From positions 248,001-312,000 of the forward strand of contig NZ_JAJSBI010000002.1 of assembly GCF_021261325.1 (NCBI RefSeq): a stretch of 64,000 nt of DNA, written 5' to 3'. Below the pieces are notes generated by a model. It saw only the letters and a program-made list of their open reading frames with translations. It was not told the DNA's origin and made no database searches. Shown here piece after piece: positions 8,659 to 16,999 of the stretch. The DNA is from Streptomyces guryensis. Its GTDB lineage: Bacteria > Actinomycetota > Actinomycetes > Streptomycetales > Streptomycetaceae. Position numbers and translations under genes: made by a program. The first letter of the stretch is position 1, and each line of letters begins with the position of its first letter.

Positions 8659-9275
8659 CTACACGAGGGACACGAGGGCGGTACGGACGTCGATGACGGT
8701 GGGGTTGCCGACTGAGGAGAGCAGCCCGAGGCCGTCGGTGCGGGTGCCGTAGCCGAAGCAGTCCAGGGGCCCCGCGCCGTGCTCGGCCGCGGCGCGGACG
8801 ACGGCCCGGGTCTTGGCCGCCGCCGTCATCGGGTGGCGCACCTCGCCGGTCAGGCATCCCTCGGTGTCCACGAGGGGTTCGGTGCACAGGACGAGGTCGG
8901 CGCCCAGATCCTTGCGCAGCGGGGCCAGGCAGGGCGCGAACGCCTCGGAGACCAGGGCGGTGAGGTGTCCGGCGTCCTGGTGGGCGCGGAGCGCGGCGAG
9001 GGCCCGGGCGATGAACGGCGGGCCCGTGCGGCGGCCCAGCCGGACCTGCTCGTACCAGTGGCGCCCCTGTTCCGCCAGCTCGGCCGACGGGGCTCCCGCG
9101 TAGAGGCGGTAGTAGGTCCGCAGCAGGTCGGGAGGGTCGATGCCGAGTCCGGCCATGGCGCCCAACTGGTCCATTTCGTAGGCGTACCGCGTCTCGCCGA
9201 GGCGGTAGCGGAGGAAGTCGTACCGGGCGGGCGGGTGGTGAGCAGGGTCTCGTCCACGTCGAAGAACGCGATCAC
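8659..9275 (-). pseudogene. HAD-family phosphatase with frame break near the N-terminus
   Basis: The catalytic HAD motif I opening, MIAFFDVDETLLT (DxDxT), is read from GTG 9275 in one frame. The rest of the protein (ARYDFLRYRL onward to SVGNPTVIDV) is in a second frame. The switch occurs in a C/G-rich run around 9225-9240 (CCGCCCGCCCGG), consistent with loss of one base. A continuous ORF from 9303 exists, but it reads the catalytic segment out of frame and would lack motif I. The late HAD acid motif is also degenerate: YGTRTDGL where YGDxxSD would be expected. Either a decaying gene or a sequencing error is possible. Confidence 0.75.
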
Positions 9276-9369
9276 GGGGGAGGGGCGACGGGTCCGCTGT
9301 CACCCCGCCCGTTCGACCAGCCGGACAGGCGCACGCAACAGCCAGAACGGCCGAAGTCCGACGGTGTCC

Positions 9370-10380
9370 TCACAGCGCCTTTCGCTGTACCAGCGCCGAC
9401 AGCACCAGCGCCCCCGGCAGCAGGGGCAGCCAGACCGTCAGGACGCGGTAGCCGATGACGGCCGCCGCCGACAGGTCCATCGGTGCTCCGAGCGTGACCA
9501 TGGCGAACACGACCGCCGCGTCCACCGGCCCGATGCCTCCCGGGGCGGGCACGGCCCCGACCGCCGTACTCGCGGCCAGGAACGCGAACGTGACCTGCAC
9601 CCAGGACAGCGACACGCCGACCGCCACCCCTACCGCGAAGATCACGCTCGCCTGGAGCAGTGGGGCGGCGACCGCCCCGCCCCACAGGGCGAGGATCCGC
9701 GCGGGCCGGGTGTGCAGCAGCCGTACGTCGGTGAGGGCGCAGCGCAGGGCGTCGAGGAGGGGGCGGCGCAGCGGCCGTACGGTCGTCACGAGCAGGGCCG
9801 TGCCGGTGAGGGCGAGGGTCGCGACTCCGGCGACCACGAGCGACGTCCGCTCGTCGGGCAGGAGGTCGCCGATCGGCAGCAGGCCGGGGAAGGCCGCCAG
9901 GAAGGCGAGCAGCACCAGCGTCTTCGCGATCGGCCTGACCGCCGAGTACAGGGCGAGCGAGGCGGTGGCCCGGGCCAGGGGGATGCCGCGGCCCTGCAGG
10001 AAGCGCAGGGTGACGGCGTGGGCGCCGAAGCCGGCCGGCAGTACGTGGTTCGCGGCGCCGGCGGCGAACTGCGAGGCGACCAGCAGCCCCACCGGAAGCC
10101 GCTCCGGCAGCGCGCCCTGCCGGATGCAGGCGGCGGCCGGCCATCCCAGGCAGGTGAAGAGCAGCGCGACCAGCAGCCACCAGGGGTCGGCGGCACCCAG
10201 CCGGGCGGTGCCGTCGTACACGGTCCGCCAGTCGAGCACCGCCCAGACACCGATCAGAAGCAGGGGGAGCAGGACCAGGGCGCCGCGGAGCAGGCGCGGG
10301 GCGCCGAAACGGATCGGGGACGGGAGGGGGACGGCGGCGGGGAGCCGCCCGGGGGCGTCGTCGAGCGGGAGCAGGGACAC
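9370..10380 (-). CDS. lysylphosphatidylglycerol synthase TM-domain / flippase-like protein
   Basis: This 336-residue polytopic membrane protein of the UPF0104/LPG-synthase transmembrane family has about eight hydrophobic segments. The family hallmarks are present: AANHVLPAGFGAHAVTLR near residue 110 and AVPAPGGIGPVDAAVVFAM near residue 265. There is no C-terminal synthetase domain, so a lipid flippase or sterol/glycolipid-related role is more likely than lysyl transfer. It lies upstream of the broken HAD gene on the same strand. Confidence 0.85.
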   Translation of the reverse strand: MSLLPLDDAPGRLPAAVPLPSPIRFGAPRLLRGALVLLPLLLIGVWAVLDWRTVYDGTARLGAADPWWLLVALLFTCLGWPAAACIRQGALPERLPVGLLVASQFAAGAANHVLPAGFGAHAVTLRFLQGRGIPLARATASLALYSAVRPIAKTLVLLAFLAAFPGLLPIGDLLPDERTSLVVAGVATLALTGTALLVTTVRPLRRPLLDALRCALTDVRLLHTRPARILALWGGAVAAPLLQASVIFAVGVAVGVSLSWVQVTFAFLAASTAVGAVPAPGGIGPVDAAVVFAMVTLGAPMDLSAAAVIGYRVLTVWLPLLPGALVLSALVQRKAL

Positions 10381-10463
10381 GGCGGAACCGTTCCCGCCGG
10401 GCGTGACGCCGTGGTGTCCGGGAGCCGACAGGGTGCGGACGAGCGGGCGACGGCTACCCGGTC

Positions 10464-10511
10464 GATGAATCGTTCATCCAGTGAAGTGTTGACTTCCGGA
10501 TGAATAAACCA
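10464..10511 (+). promoter_or_regulatory. promoter/operator region of GH3 gene
   Basis: Two elements are visible. A palindrome GATGAA-TCG-TTCATC spans 10464-10478. A 15-mer CGGATGAATAAACCA (10497-10511) matches the locus motif TGGTTCAATCAACCA at 11 of 15 positions. A TTGACT hexamer at 10489-10494 could be a -35 box, which would place the 15-mer in the promoter spacer. The -10 box is not obvious. Confidence 0.5.
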
Positions 10512-10524
10512 GCACCATCCATGA

Positions 10525-12015
10525 GTGACCTCCGAGCAGCTGTACGCGGGCCCGGCCCTGTCCTCCCTCTCCACCGACCTGGACGAGGCGGTCCACCGCT
10601 GTCTCGTCGCGGGCTTCGAGGGCACGACGGCCTTCCCCGACACCCTCAAACGGCTCATCGACCGCGGGCTGGGCGGCGTCATCCTGTTCACCCGGAACGT
10701 GCGCGACGCGGAGCAGGTCCGTGAGCTCACCGACGCGCTGCGGGCCATCCGGCCCGATCTGCTGGTGGCCATCGACAACGAGGGCGGCGGCATCGGCCAC
10801 CTGGTCGCCGCGGGCGCCCCCGAGGTACCCGGCTCCTACGCCCTCGGCGTCGCCGACGACCCGAACCTGACCGCCCGCTGCGCCGACGCCCTCGCCGGCC
10901 ATCTGGCCACCCTCGGCATCACCGCCTCGTACGCCCCCGTCGCCGACCTCCAGCGGCGGGCGGACAACCCGATCGTGCGGACCCGCTCCTTCGGCGCCGA
11001 CCCCGAGCTCGCCGCCCGCCATCTGCACGCCTGGATCACCGCCACCGAGGCCCGTGGCATCGCCTCGTGCGCCAAGCACTTCCCCGGCCACGGCGGCACC
11101 GAGACCGACAGCCACCACGACCTCGCGGTCGACCCACGGCCGGCCGGCGAGCTCCGGGCCGACCTGGAACCGTTCCGCGCGGCCGTCGCAGCGGGCGTGC
11201 CCATGCTGATGAGCGCGCACGTCGTCTACCCGGCGCTGGACGCCAACCGTCCCGCCACCCTCAGCCGCCGCATCCTGGGCGACCTGCTCCGCCACGAGAT
11301 CGGGTTCGACGGCGTCCTGGTCAGCGACGCCCTGGAGATGAAGGCCATCGCCGACCGCTACGGCGAGGCGGCCGGCGCGCGCATAGCCCTCGCCGCGGGC
11401 GCGGACCAGGTCATCGTCGGCGTACCCGACCTGGAGGTCACGCTGGCCTGCCGGGACGAGGTGCTCGACGCGGTGGACTCCGGCCGGCTGTCCGAGGAAC
11501 GGGTGTGGGAGGCGGCCGGGCGGGTGCGGCGGCTCGCCGAGCGGTACGCGACCCCCGTCGGGGCGGTGGCCGCCTGGGACGCCGGGGCCGGTCTGGAGGC
11601 GGCGCGACGCGCCGTACGCAGCCGGGCCTTGCCGCCCGCCGTGCGCGGCGCCCACGTCGTCGACCTCTTCCCGCCCCCGCACCCCGCCCTCAACTGGGGC
11701 GGCGAGGACCTCCTGGCCGAGCTGCGGCCCCTCGACCCCGCGGCGAGCGGTACGGCGGTGAGCGGTGAGCCCTGTGATCAGGACGCCCTGGTCGACGGCA
11801 TCCTGCGGCTGTCCGCGGGCTCGCCGCTGGTTGTCGCCACGTGTGACGCGGGGATCCATCCCTGGCAGGGGGACTTCCGGGACGCCCTGCTGGCCCGGCG
11901 TCCGGATGCCTTGCGTGTGGACACCGGGCTGCCGGAGGGCGGCGACCTGTGCTCGTTCGGACGGGGGCGGGTCAATCTGCGGGCGGTGGCGGAGGTGCTG
12001 GGCGCTCCGCTGTGA
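10525..12015 (+). CDS. GH3 family beta-N-acetylhexosaminidase (NagZ type)
   Basis: This 496-residue protein has the NagZ-like GH3 barrel. The KHFPGHGGTETDSH motif at residues 184-197 carries the Asp-His dyad typical of NagZ-type hexosaminidases, and the nucleophile Asp268 sits in FDGVLVSDALEMKAI. About 150 residues follow the barrel, ending in a small alpha/beta region. There is no signal peptide, so it acts in the cytoplasm on imported beta-GlcNAc-ended sugars or muropeptides. Some family members are phosphorylases, and I cannot separate these from hydrolases. Start is GTG 10525. The neighbourhood of mannosidases and a GlcNAc kinase favours a glycan role over cell-wall recycling. Confidence 0.88.
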   Translation: MTSEQLYAGPALSSLSTDLDEAVHRCLVAGFEGTTAFPDTLKRLIDRGLGGVILFTRNVRDAEQVRELTDALRAIRPDLLVAIDNEGGGIGHLVAAGAPEVPGSYALGVADDPNLTARCADALAGHLATLGITASYAPVADLQRRADNPIVRTRSFGADPELAARHLHAWITATEARGIASCAKHFPGHGGTETDSHHDLAVDPRPAGELRADLEPFRAAVAAGVPMLMSAHVVYPALDANRPATLSRRILGDLLRHEIGFDGVLVSDALEMKAIADRYGEAAGARIALAAGADQVIVGVPDLEVTLACRDEVLDAVDSGRLSEERVWEAAGRVRRLAERYATPVGAVAAWDAGAGLEAARRAVRSRALPPAVRGAHVVDLFPPPHPALNWGGEDLLAELRPLDPAASGTAVSGEPCDQDALVDGILRLSAGSPLVVATCDAGIHPWQGDFRDALLARRPDALRVDTGLPEGGDLCSFGRGRVNLRAVAEVLGAPL

Positions 12016-12052
12016 GCGCCGGGATGATGGGTCGTCGGTTGTCCGCGGCGCC

Positions 12053-12123
12053 GTTGTGGCTGGTCGCGCCCACGCGGCGGTAGCCGAGGATCCAGCACAG
12101 CCCCGCGCCCCTTCAGGGCGCGA
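12053..12123 (+). repeat. dispersed intergenic repeat, copy 2 (long form)
   Basis: This copy opens with GTTGTGGCTGGTCGCGCCC, contains a degenerate hairpin (GCGGCGGTAGCCG) and ends with CAGCCCCGCGCCCCTT. It occupies the 97-base gap between the convergent GH3 and GH5-type genes and runs a few bases into the 3' end of the latter. Nothing else is visible in the gap. Confidence 0.8.
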
Positions 12124-13327
12124 CTCGTACGGTCTGCTTGATGCCCCGCGACGCCAAGTACCCCGTGTCGTCCGCCCGTTCCGCCAGCAGCACCGCCACG
12201 CGTTCGCCCTCCCTGCGCAGGTGCATCCAAGCATCGAAGTACGTGCCCCCCGGACCGGAGACGGAACGGGTGCCGGGCGTGCAGTCCAGCACCAGGGCGG
12301 TGGCGCGCTGTTCGGGGGAGACGGGCTTCGCGCGCAGTTCGGTGATCGCGTCCGCGAGGGCGGTGGCGATCGGCTTGGGGCGGCCCGTGGAGTCGAACAG
12401 GCCCAGGGTGTACTCCAGCTCCGGATAGTCGGCCAGTGAGCGGTCCACGTCGTGGGAGCACCACCATGTCACGCCCCAAAGCCCTTGGCAGTCGGCCGCG
12501 TTGAGGACCGTGGCGCGGGCGAAGCCCGGGGCGTCGGCCGCCGGGATGTGCGGTTCGGGAGCGCCCGTCTCCTGGACCCAGACGGGGCGGGACGGATCGT
12601 CGGCGTAGGCCTTCGCGAGTTCCGTGCCGTACTCGGCGAGGTGCTGCACCTCGAAGGAGCCGGGACCGTAGCGGCGGGCGCAGTCGGCGGAGAAGACCCA
12701 TGGGTGGACGGTCGTCAGATCGCCCTTGCGGGCCGAGGCCTCGGGTGTGAACGGGTGGTCGTCGCCGTACCAGGCGGCGTCGTAGGCGGAGTGCGTGGCC
12801 AGCTGGCCGGGGCGCAGGCCCTCGCGGGCGGCGGCCAGCAGCGTGTCGAGGTAGTGGTCGACCTCGGCAGCCGTCACGGGGTTGTGCTCGACCAGGTTGT
12901 TGAGCTCGTTGCCGAGCTGGAGTCCGATCAGGTTCGGGCGGTCGGCGAGGGCGTGGGCCAGCGTGCGCAGCAGGGCCGCCTGCGCCTCGACGGCTTCCGG
13001 GTCGGTGAAGACGTTGCGGTGGTGCCAGCTGCGGGTCCACTCCGGGTAGAAGTCGAAGCTGGACAGATGGCCCTGCACGCCGTCCACCATGACGTCGAGG
13101 CCGGCCTCGGCCGCCAGGTCCACGAGCTGTGCCAGCTGGTCGACGGCGGCGGTGCGGATCAGGGTGCGGTTGGGCTGGAGCAGCGGCCAGAGGTGGAAGA
13201 CCCGGATGTGGTCGAGGCCCAGCCCGGCGATCTGGGCCAGGTCCTCGCGGGCGTGCCGCGGGTCGAAGTCGTGCCAGGCGTGGAACCAGCCGCGGCGGGG
13301 CGTGTAGTTGACGCCGAAGCGGAGCAT
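12113..13327 (-). CDS. GH5-type exo-beta-mannosidase candidate (GH5_18-like)
   Basis: This 404-residue clan-A glycoside hydrolase opens with MLRFGVNYTPRRGWFHAW. The acid/base Glu141 lies in LQLGNELNNL and the nucleophile Glu253 in VWVQETGAPEPH, spaced as in GH5. The overall look, including FHLWPLLQPN and a CSHDVDRSL segment, resembles the GH5_18 group, in which a bifidobacterial enzyme cleaves Man-beta-1,4-GlcNAc from N-glycan cores; that subfamily call is from memory. No signal peptide is present, so it acts on imported oligosaccharide. I chose ATG 13327, preceded by GAGGAGG, over the longer frame to 13402, whose extra 25 residues overlap the operator region. Confidence 0.85.
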   Translation of the reverse strand: MLRFGVNYTPRRGWFHAWHDFDPRHAREDLAQIAGLGLDHIRVFHLWPLLQPNRTLIRTAAVDQLAQLVDLAAEAGLDVMVDGVQGHLSSFDFYPEWTRSWHHRNVFTDPEAVEAQAALLRTLAHALADRPNLIGLQLGNELNNLVEHNPVTAAEVDHYLDTLLAAAREGLRPGQLATHSAYDAAWYGDDHPFTPEASARKGDLTTVHPWVFSADCARRYGPGSFEVQHLAEYGTELAKAYADDPSRPVWVQETGAPEPHIPAADAPGFARATVLNAADCQGLWGVTWWCSHDVDRSLADYPELEYTLGLFDSTGRPKPIATALADAITELRAKPVSPEQRATALVLDCTPGTRSVSGPGGTYFDAWMHLRREGERVAVLLAERADDTGYLASRGIKQTVRVAP

Positions 13328-13351
13328 AGGGATGGGATCCTCCTCGGGTCG

Positions 13352-13369
13352 CCGACCCCTCGGGGTCGG
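13352..13369. promoter_or_regulatory. inverted repeat in 5' leader of GH5-type gene
   Basis: The arms CCGACCCC and GGGGTCGG are separated by two bases and lie 25 bases upstream of ATG 13327, just before its ribosome-binding site. It could form a leader hairpin in the minus-strand transcript or be an operator. Confidence 0.45.
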
Positions 13370-13383
13370 GGGCTTGTCCTCGC

Positions 13384-13409
13384 TGAATGTATCAACCACC
13401 ATGGTCGAT
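13384..13409. promoter_or_regulatory. divergent operator for GH5-type and kinase genes
   Basis: The 15-mer TGAATGTATCAACCA (13384-13398) matches the locus motif at 11 of 15 positions. It overlaps a pseudo-palindrome ATCAACCA-CCA-TGGTCGAT (13391-13409) with 7 of 8 arm bases paired. It sits between the divergent GH5-type and BadF-kinase genes and touches the likely kinase start codon. Confidence 0.55.
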
Positions 13410-14676
13410 GATGAATAACGATTTCAACCAAGAGTCCGGTGGCGCTCGGGACTCCGGTGAACCGGAACTGGTGGTCGGCCTCGACGCCGGCGGCACCCGC
13501 ACCCGCGCGGTCCTGGCCGCCGCGTCGGACGGCCGCGTGCTCGGCGAGGGCGCCGCCGGTCCGGGCAACGCCCTCACCGTGCCGCCGCCGCGGCTCACCG
13601 ACCACCTCGCCGAGGCCCTCGCCCAGGCGGTGCCGGAGTCCGCGCGGGGCCGGGTCGTGGCGGTGGCCGGCGGTTTCGCTGGCGCCACCGGAGCGACGGA
13701 GGACGACCCCGGCCGCCTCAACGCGCTCACCGCCCTGACCGCTGCCCTCCGCCGCCTCGGCATCACCACCGGCTCGATCGGCATCAGCAGCGACATCGAG
13801 GCGGCCTTCGCCTCCGCCCCCGGCACCCCGGCCGACGGCCTCGCCCTGGTCGCCGGCACGGGCGCGGTCGCGATGCGCATCACCGGCCGCCGCTGCACGG
13901 CCACCGTCGACGGCGACGGCTGGCTCCTCGGCGACGACGGCAGCGGTTTCTGGATCGGCCGGGAGGCGGTCAGAGCCGCCCTGCGCATGGCGGACGGGCG
14001 GGGTGGGGCGACCGTGCTGGCCTGGGCGGTGGGGCGGACTCTGGGGCTGCCGCGGGAGGTGCTGCCGGGGGGAAGGGCGCCGGGGGCGCCCCTCGGCGGG
14101 CCCGCCCCGGCGGCACCCCATGGTGGCCCCGGCGTGAATGCCGGCCGTTCCGGCCCGCCCGGCGCCGGCTCGGGTGGACGGCACGAGCACCCGGGCGGCA
14201 CGCCGCGTAGGGCCCCCGCAGTGCCGGAGGGCGGCTCCGATGCGCTGGGAGAGGCCTCCGGTGGACGCCACGCTGACCCTGGGCGCACGCCGCGTACCCC
14301 CGCAGTGCCGGAGGGCGGCTCCGCCGTCTGGTCACTCGCCGACCGCGAGGCATACCGCATGCACCTGCTCCCCGTCGTCATGGCCGAACCCCCGACCCGG
14401 CTGGCCCGGCTCGCCCCACTGGTCGCCGAGGCGGCCCGGGAGAAGGACCCGGTGGCCGAGGCCATCCTCCACGAAGCCGCCGGTCAACTGACCGGCACCG
14501 TAAAGGCCTTGGCGCCGCAGCCGGGTGAGCGCGTGGTCGCGACCGGCGGCCTCCTGGGCCCCGGCGGCCCTCTCACCGCCCCTCTCACCACCCGCCTCCA
14601 GGACCTCGGTCTCACCCTCGACTGGGTGGCCGACGGCTGTGCAGGCTCCGTAGCCCTCGCCCGCCTCCTCGTCTGA
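13408..14676 (+). CDS. BadF/BadG-type N-acetylglucosamine kinase with low-complexity insertion
   Basis: This 422-residue ASKHA-fold sugar kinase has the phosphate-binding loop GLDAGGTRTRAVL near residue 25, the second phosphate motif ALVAGTGAVAM near residue 150, and DGDGWLLGDDGSGFWIGREA near residue 171. These match BadF-type GlcNAc kinases, so I infer phosphorylation of GlcNAc released in the cytoplasm. Residues about 221-306 are a Gly/Pro-rich insertion containing two tandem copies of a 21-22-residue unit ending in PAVPEGGS. The insertion sits between two conserved kinase segments and is not expected for the family. Start is ATG 13408 or 13411; an ATG at 13387 would extend through the operator. 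Confidence 0.85.
   Translation: MMNNDFNQESGGARDSGEPELVVGLDAGGTRTRAVLAAASDGRVLGEGAAGPGNALTVPPPRLTDHLAEALAQAVPESARGRVVAVAGGFAGATGATEDDPGRLNALTALTAALRRLGITTGSIGISSDIEAAFASAPGTPADGLALVAGTGAVAMRITGRRCTATVDGDGWLLGDDGSGFWIGREAVRAALRMADGRGGATVLAWAVGRTLGLPREVLPGGRAPGAPLGGPAPAAPHGGPGVNAGRSGPPGAGSGGRHEHPGGTPRRAPAVPEGGSDALGEASGGRHADPGRTPRTPAVPEGGSAVWSLADREAYRMHLLPVVMAEPPTRLARLAPLVAEAAREKDPVAEAILHEAAGQLTGTVKALAPQPGERVVATGGLLGPGGPLTAPLTTRLQDLGLTLDWVADGCAGSVALARLLV
14173..14322 (+). repeat. in-frame tandem repeat inside the kinase gene
   Basis: Two imperfect DNA copies, 14173-14238 (66 bases) and 14260-14322 (63 bases), both start GGTGGACG and end GTGCCGGAGGGCGGCTCC. Both lengths are multiples of three, so the kinase frame is kept. 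The repeat is confined to the low-complexity insertion. Confidence 0.8.
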
Positions 14677-14701
14677 CTGCCCACGCGAAAGGAACGGCCG
14701 C

Positions 14702-16999
14702 ATGCCGACTCCGGAACCAGCGGCCGACCGCGCCGAACGCACCCACCGGGACCGCCCCCTCTACCGCGACCCCACCGCCCCCCTCGACGCCCGCGTCCGT
14801 GACCTCCTCGCCCGTATGACCCTCCGCGAGAAGGCCGGGCAGCTCAACCAGCGCATGTACGGCTGGGACGCCTACCGCCGGACCGACGACGGTGGCTACG
14901 AACTCACCGACGCCCTGTACGCCGAGACCGACCGATTCGAGGGGCTCGGCGCTCTCTACGGGCTGATGCGTGCCGACGCCTGGTCCGGTGTCGACCACGG
15001 CAGTGGGCCCGGCGCCCAGGACAGCGCGGCCCTCGCGGAGCTGGTGCAGCGGCACGTTCTCCAGCGCAGCCGGCTCGGTGTCCCCGCGCTGTTCGTGGAG
15101 GAGGTGCCGCACGGCCACATGGCCCTGGACGGCACCGTCCTCCCCGTCAACCTGGCCGTCGGCGCCACCTGGGACCCCGCGCTGTACCAGCGCGCCGCCG
15201 CGCACGCCGCCGCCGAACTCCGCGCCCGTGGCGGCCACCTGGCCCTGGTCTCGGCGCTCGACATCGTCCGCGACCCCCGCTGGGGCCGCACCGAGGAGTG
15301 CTTCGGCGAGGACCCGTACCTCGCCGCCCGTCTGACGGAGGCGCTCGTGCGCGGCATGCAGGGGGAGCCCGCCGAGTTCTTCGCCGCCGACCGGGCCCCC
15401 GTCGTCCTCAAGCACTTCGCCGGGCAGGGCGCCACCGTCGGTGGCCGCAACTCCGCCGAGTCGGAGCTCGGCCGGCGGGAGCTGGACGAGATCCACCTCC
15501 TCGCCGCCCGCGCGGGCGTCCGCGCCGGGGCCGCCGCCGTCATGGCCGCGTACAACGAGGTCGACGGGATGCCCTGCTCCGGCAACCGCGCGCTGCTCAC
15601 CGGGCTCCTGCGCGAGAGCTGGGGGTTCGACGGGCTGGTCATGGCCGACGGGCTGGCCGTGGACCGGCTGGCCCGCATCACCGGCGACAAGGTCTCCGCG
15701 GGCGCCCTCGCCCTCCACTGCGGTGTCGACCTGAGCCTGTGGGACGAGGGCTTCACGCATCTGGAGGAGGCCGTGGAGAAGGGGCTCGTCGACGAGTCCG
15801 TCCTCGACGCCGCCGTCGCCCGCGTCCTGCGCCTGAAGTTCCGTCTCGGCCTCTTCGAACGCCCCTACGGAGGGCCCGGGTTGCCCTCCGCCGAGCAAGG
15901 CCGCGCCCTCAGCACCGCCCTCGCCCGGGCCTCGGTCACGCTCCTCCACAACAACGGCGGCGCCCTCCCGATCCCGGCGAGCGTCTCCCGTATCGCCGTC
16001 CTGGGGCCCCAGTCCGCCACCTCCGCCCATCAGTCGGGCGACTACACGGCCCCGCAGCGCACCGGCAGCAGTGTCCTCGACGGGCTCCGCGAGCTCGCCC
16101 CGCCCGGCACGGACATCCGGCACGCCCGCGGCTGCGCGCTCACCGGCGGGGACCTCTCCGGCATCCCCGAGGCGGTCGCCGCGGCCGCCGCCTCCGACGT
16201 CGCCGTGCTGGTGCTGGGCGGCAGCAGCGCCCGCAGCCCCGAGACGGACTTCGCCGCCAACGGGGCCGCGCTCACTGCCGTTTCGGAGATGACCTGCGGC
16301 GAAGGCGTCGACCTCGCCGGACTACGGCTGGGCAGCGCCCAGTACGTCCTCCTGGACGCCGTGGTGGCGACGGGCACGCCGACCGCCGTCGTCCTGGTCC
16401 AGGGCCGCCCGCACGTCGTGCCCGAGACCGCGGCCGCCCTGCTCACCGCCTGGTATCCGGGCCCGTGGGGCGGCGACGCCATCGCCGAGGTACTGCTGGG
16501 ACACGCGGAACCCGTCGGCCGGCTCCCCGTCTCGCTGCCCCGCTCGGCGGCCCAGCTCCCCGTCCACTACAACCACAAGGACACCGAGTACGGCGGCTAC
16601 GTCGACGAGAGCGCCGAGCCGCTGCACTCCTTCGGGCACGGGCTGTCGTACACGAGCTTCGCGTACGGCCCGCCGCGCACCGACGGGCAGAGCGTCACGG
16701 TCGATGTCACCAACACCGGTCCGCGGCAGGGCCGTACGGTCGTGCAGGTCTATCTGCGGCGCCTGATCACGCCCACCTGGCCGCGCACCCTCGAACTGTT
16801 CGCGTTCGAGGGTGTCGACCTGGTACCCGGCGAGTGCCGTTCGGTCACCTTGCCGCTCGACAGGGACCGACTCGCCGGGACCAGGTCCGTGGAGATCCGG
16901 GTCGCCGAGTCCGCGCGGGCCGCGCTCAGCGCCGTACCCGCAGTGCTGGACCTGCCGGGCCGTCAGAGCTTGACCGCCCCCGCGGAGACGCCCTTGTAG
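14702..16999 (+). CDS. GH3 family glycosidase with C-terminal FnIII-like domain
   Basis: This 765-residue enzyme has the GH3 barrel, alpha/beta sandwich and fibronectin-III-like domain typical of beta-glucosidases and beta-xylosidases. The RDPRWGRTEECFGEDP signature is near residue 190 and KHFAGQGATVGGRNSAES near residue 237. The predicted nucleophile is Asp316 in GLVMADG, where most relatives have SDW or SDY. No signal peptide is present, so it is cytoplasmic. It starts 25 bases after the kinase stop with an AAAGGAA site, forming an operon. Specificity is uncertain; glucoside, xyloside, mannoside and hexosaminide cannot be told apart by eye. Its last 37 bases overlap the convergent permease gene. 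Confidence 0.88.
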   Translation: MPTPEPAADRAERTHRDRPLYRDPTAPLDARVRDLLARMTLREKAGQLNQRMYGWDAYRRTDDGGYELTDALYAETDRFEGLGALYGLMRADAWSGVDHGSGPGAQDSAALAELVQRHVLQRSRLGVPALFVEEVPHGHMALDGTVLPVNLAVGATWDPALYQRAAAHAAAELRARGGHLALVSALDIVRDPRWGRTEECFGEDPYLAARLTEALVRGMQGEPAEFFAADRAPVVLKHFAGQGATVGGRNSAESELGRRELDEIHLLAARAGVRAGAAAVMAAYNEVDGMPCSGNRALLTGLLRESWGFDGLVMADGLAVDRLARITGDKVSAGALALHCGVDLSLWDEGFTHLEEAVEKGLVDESVLDAAVARVLRLKFRLGLFERPYGGPGLPSAEQGRALSTALARASVTLLHNNGGALPIPASVSRIAVLGPQSATSAHQSGDYTAPQRTGSSVLDGLRELAPPGTDIRHARGCALTGGDLSGIPEAVAAAAASDVAVLVLGGSSARSPETDFAANGAALTAVSEMTCGEGVDLAGLRLGSAQYVLLDAVVATGTPTAVVLVQGRPHVVPETAAALLTAWYPGPWGGDAIAEVLLGHAEPVGRLPVSLPRSAAQLPVHYNHKDTEYGGYVDESAEPLHSFGHGLSYTSFAYGPPRTDGQSVTVDVTNTGPRQGRTVVQVYLRRLITPTWPRTLELFAFEGVDLVPGECRSVTLPLDRDRLAGTRSVEIRVAESARAALSAVPAVLDLPGRQSLTAPAETPL

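Noticed and set aside
10525-12015. GH3 enzyme as a peptidoglycan-recycling NagZ
   Set aside because: Motifs fit NagZ, but no anhydro-MurNAc kinase, etherase or amidase is nearby and the neighbours are mannosidases. I kept it as a hexosaminidase in glycan catabolism.
14173-14322. CRISPR-like array
   Set aside because: There are only two imperfect in-frame copies without regular spacers. It is a coding tandem repeat.
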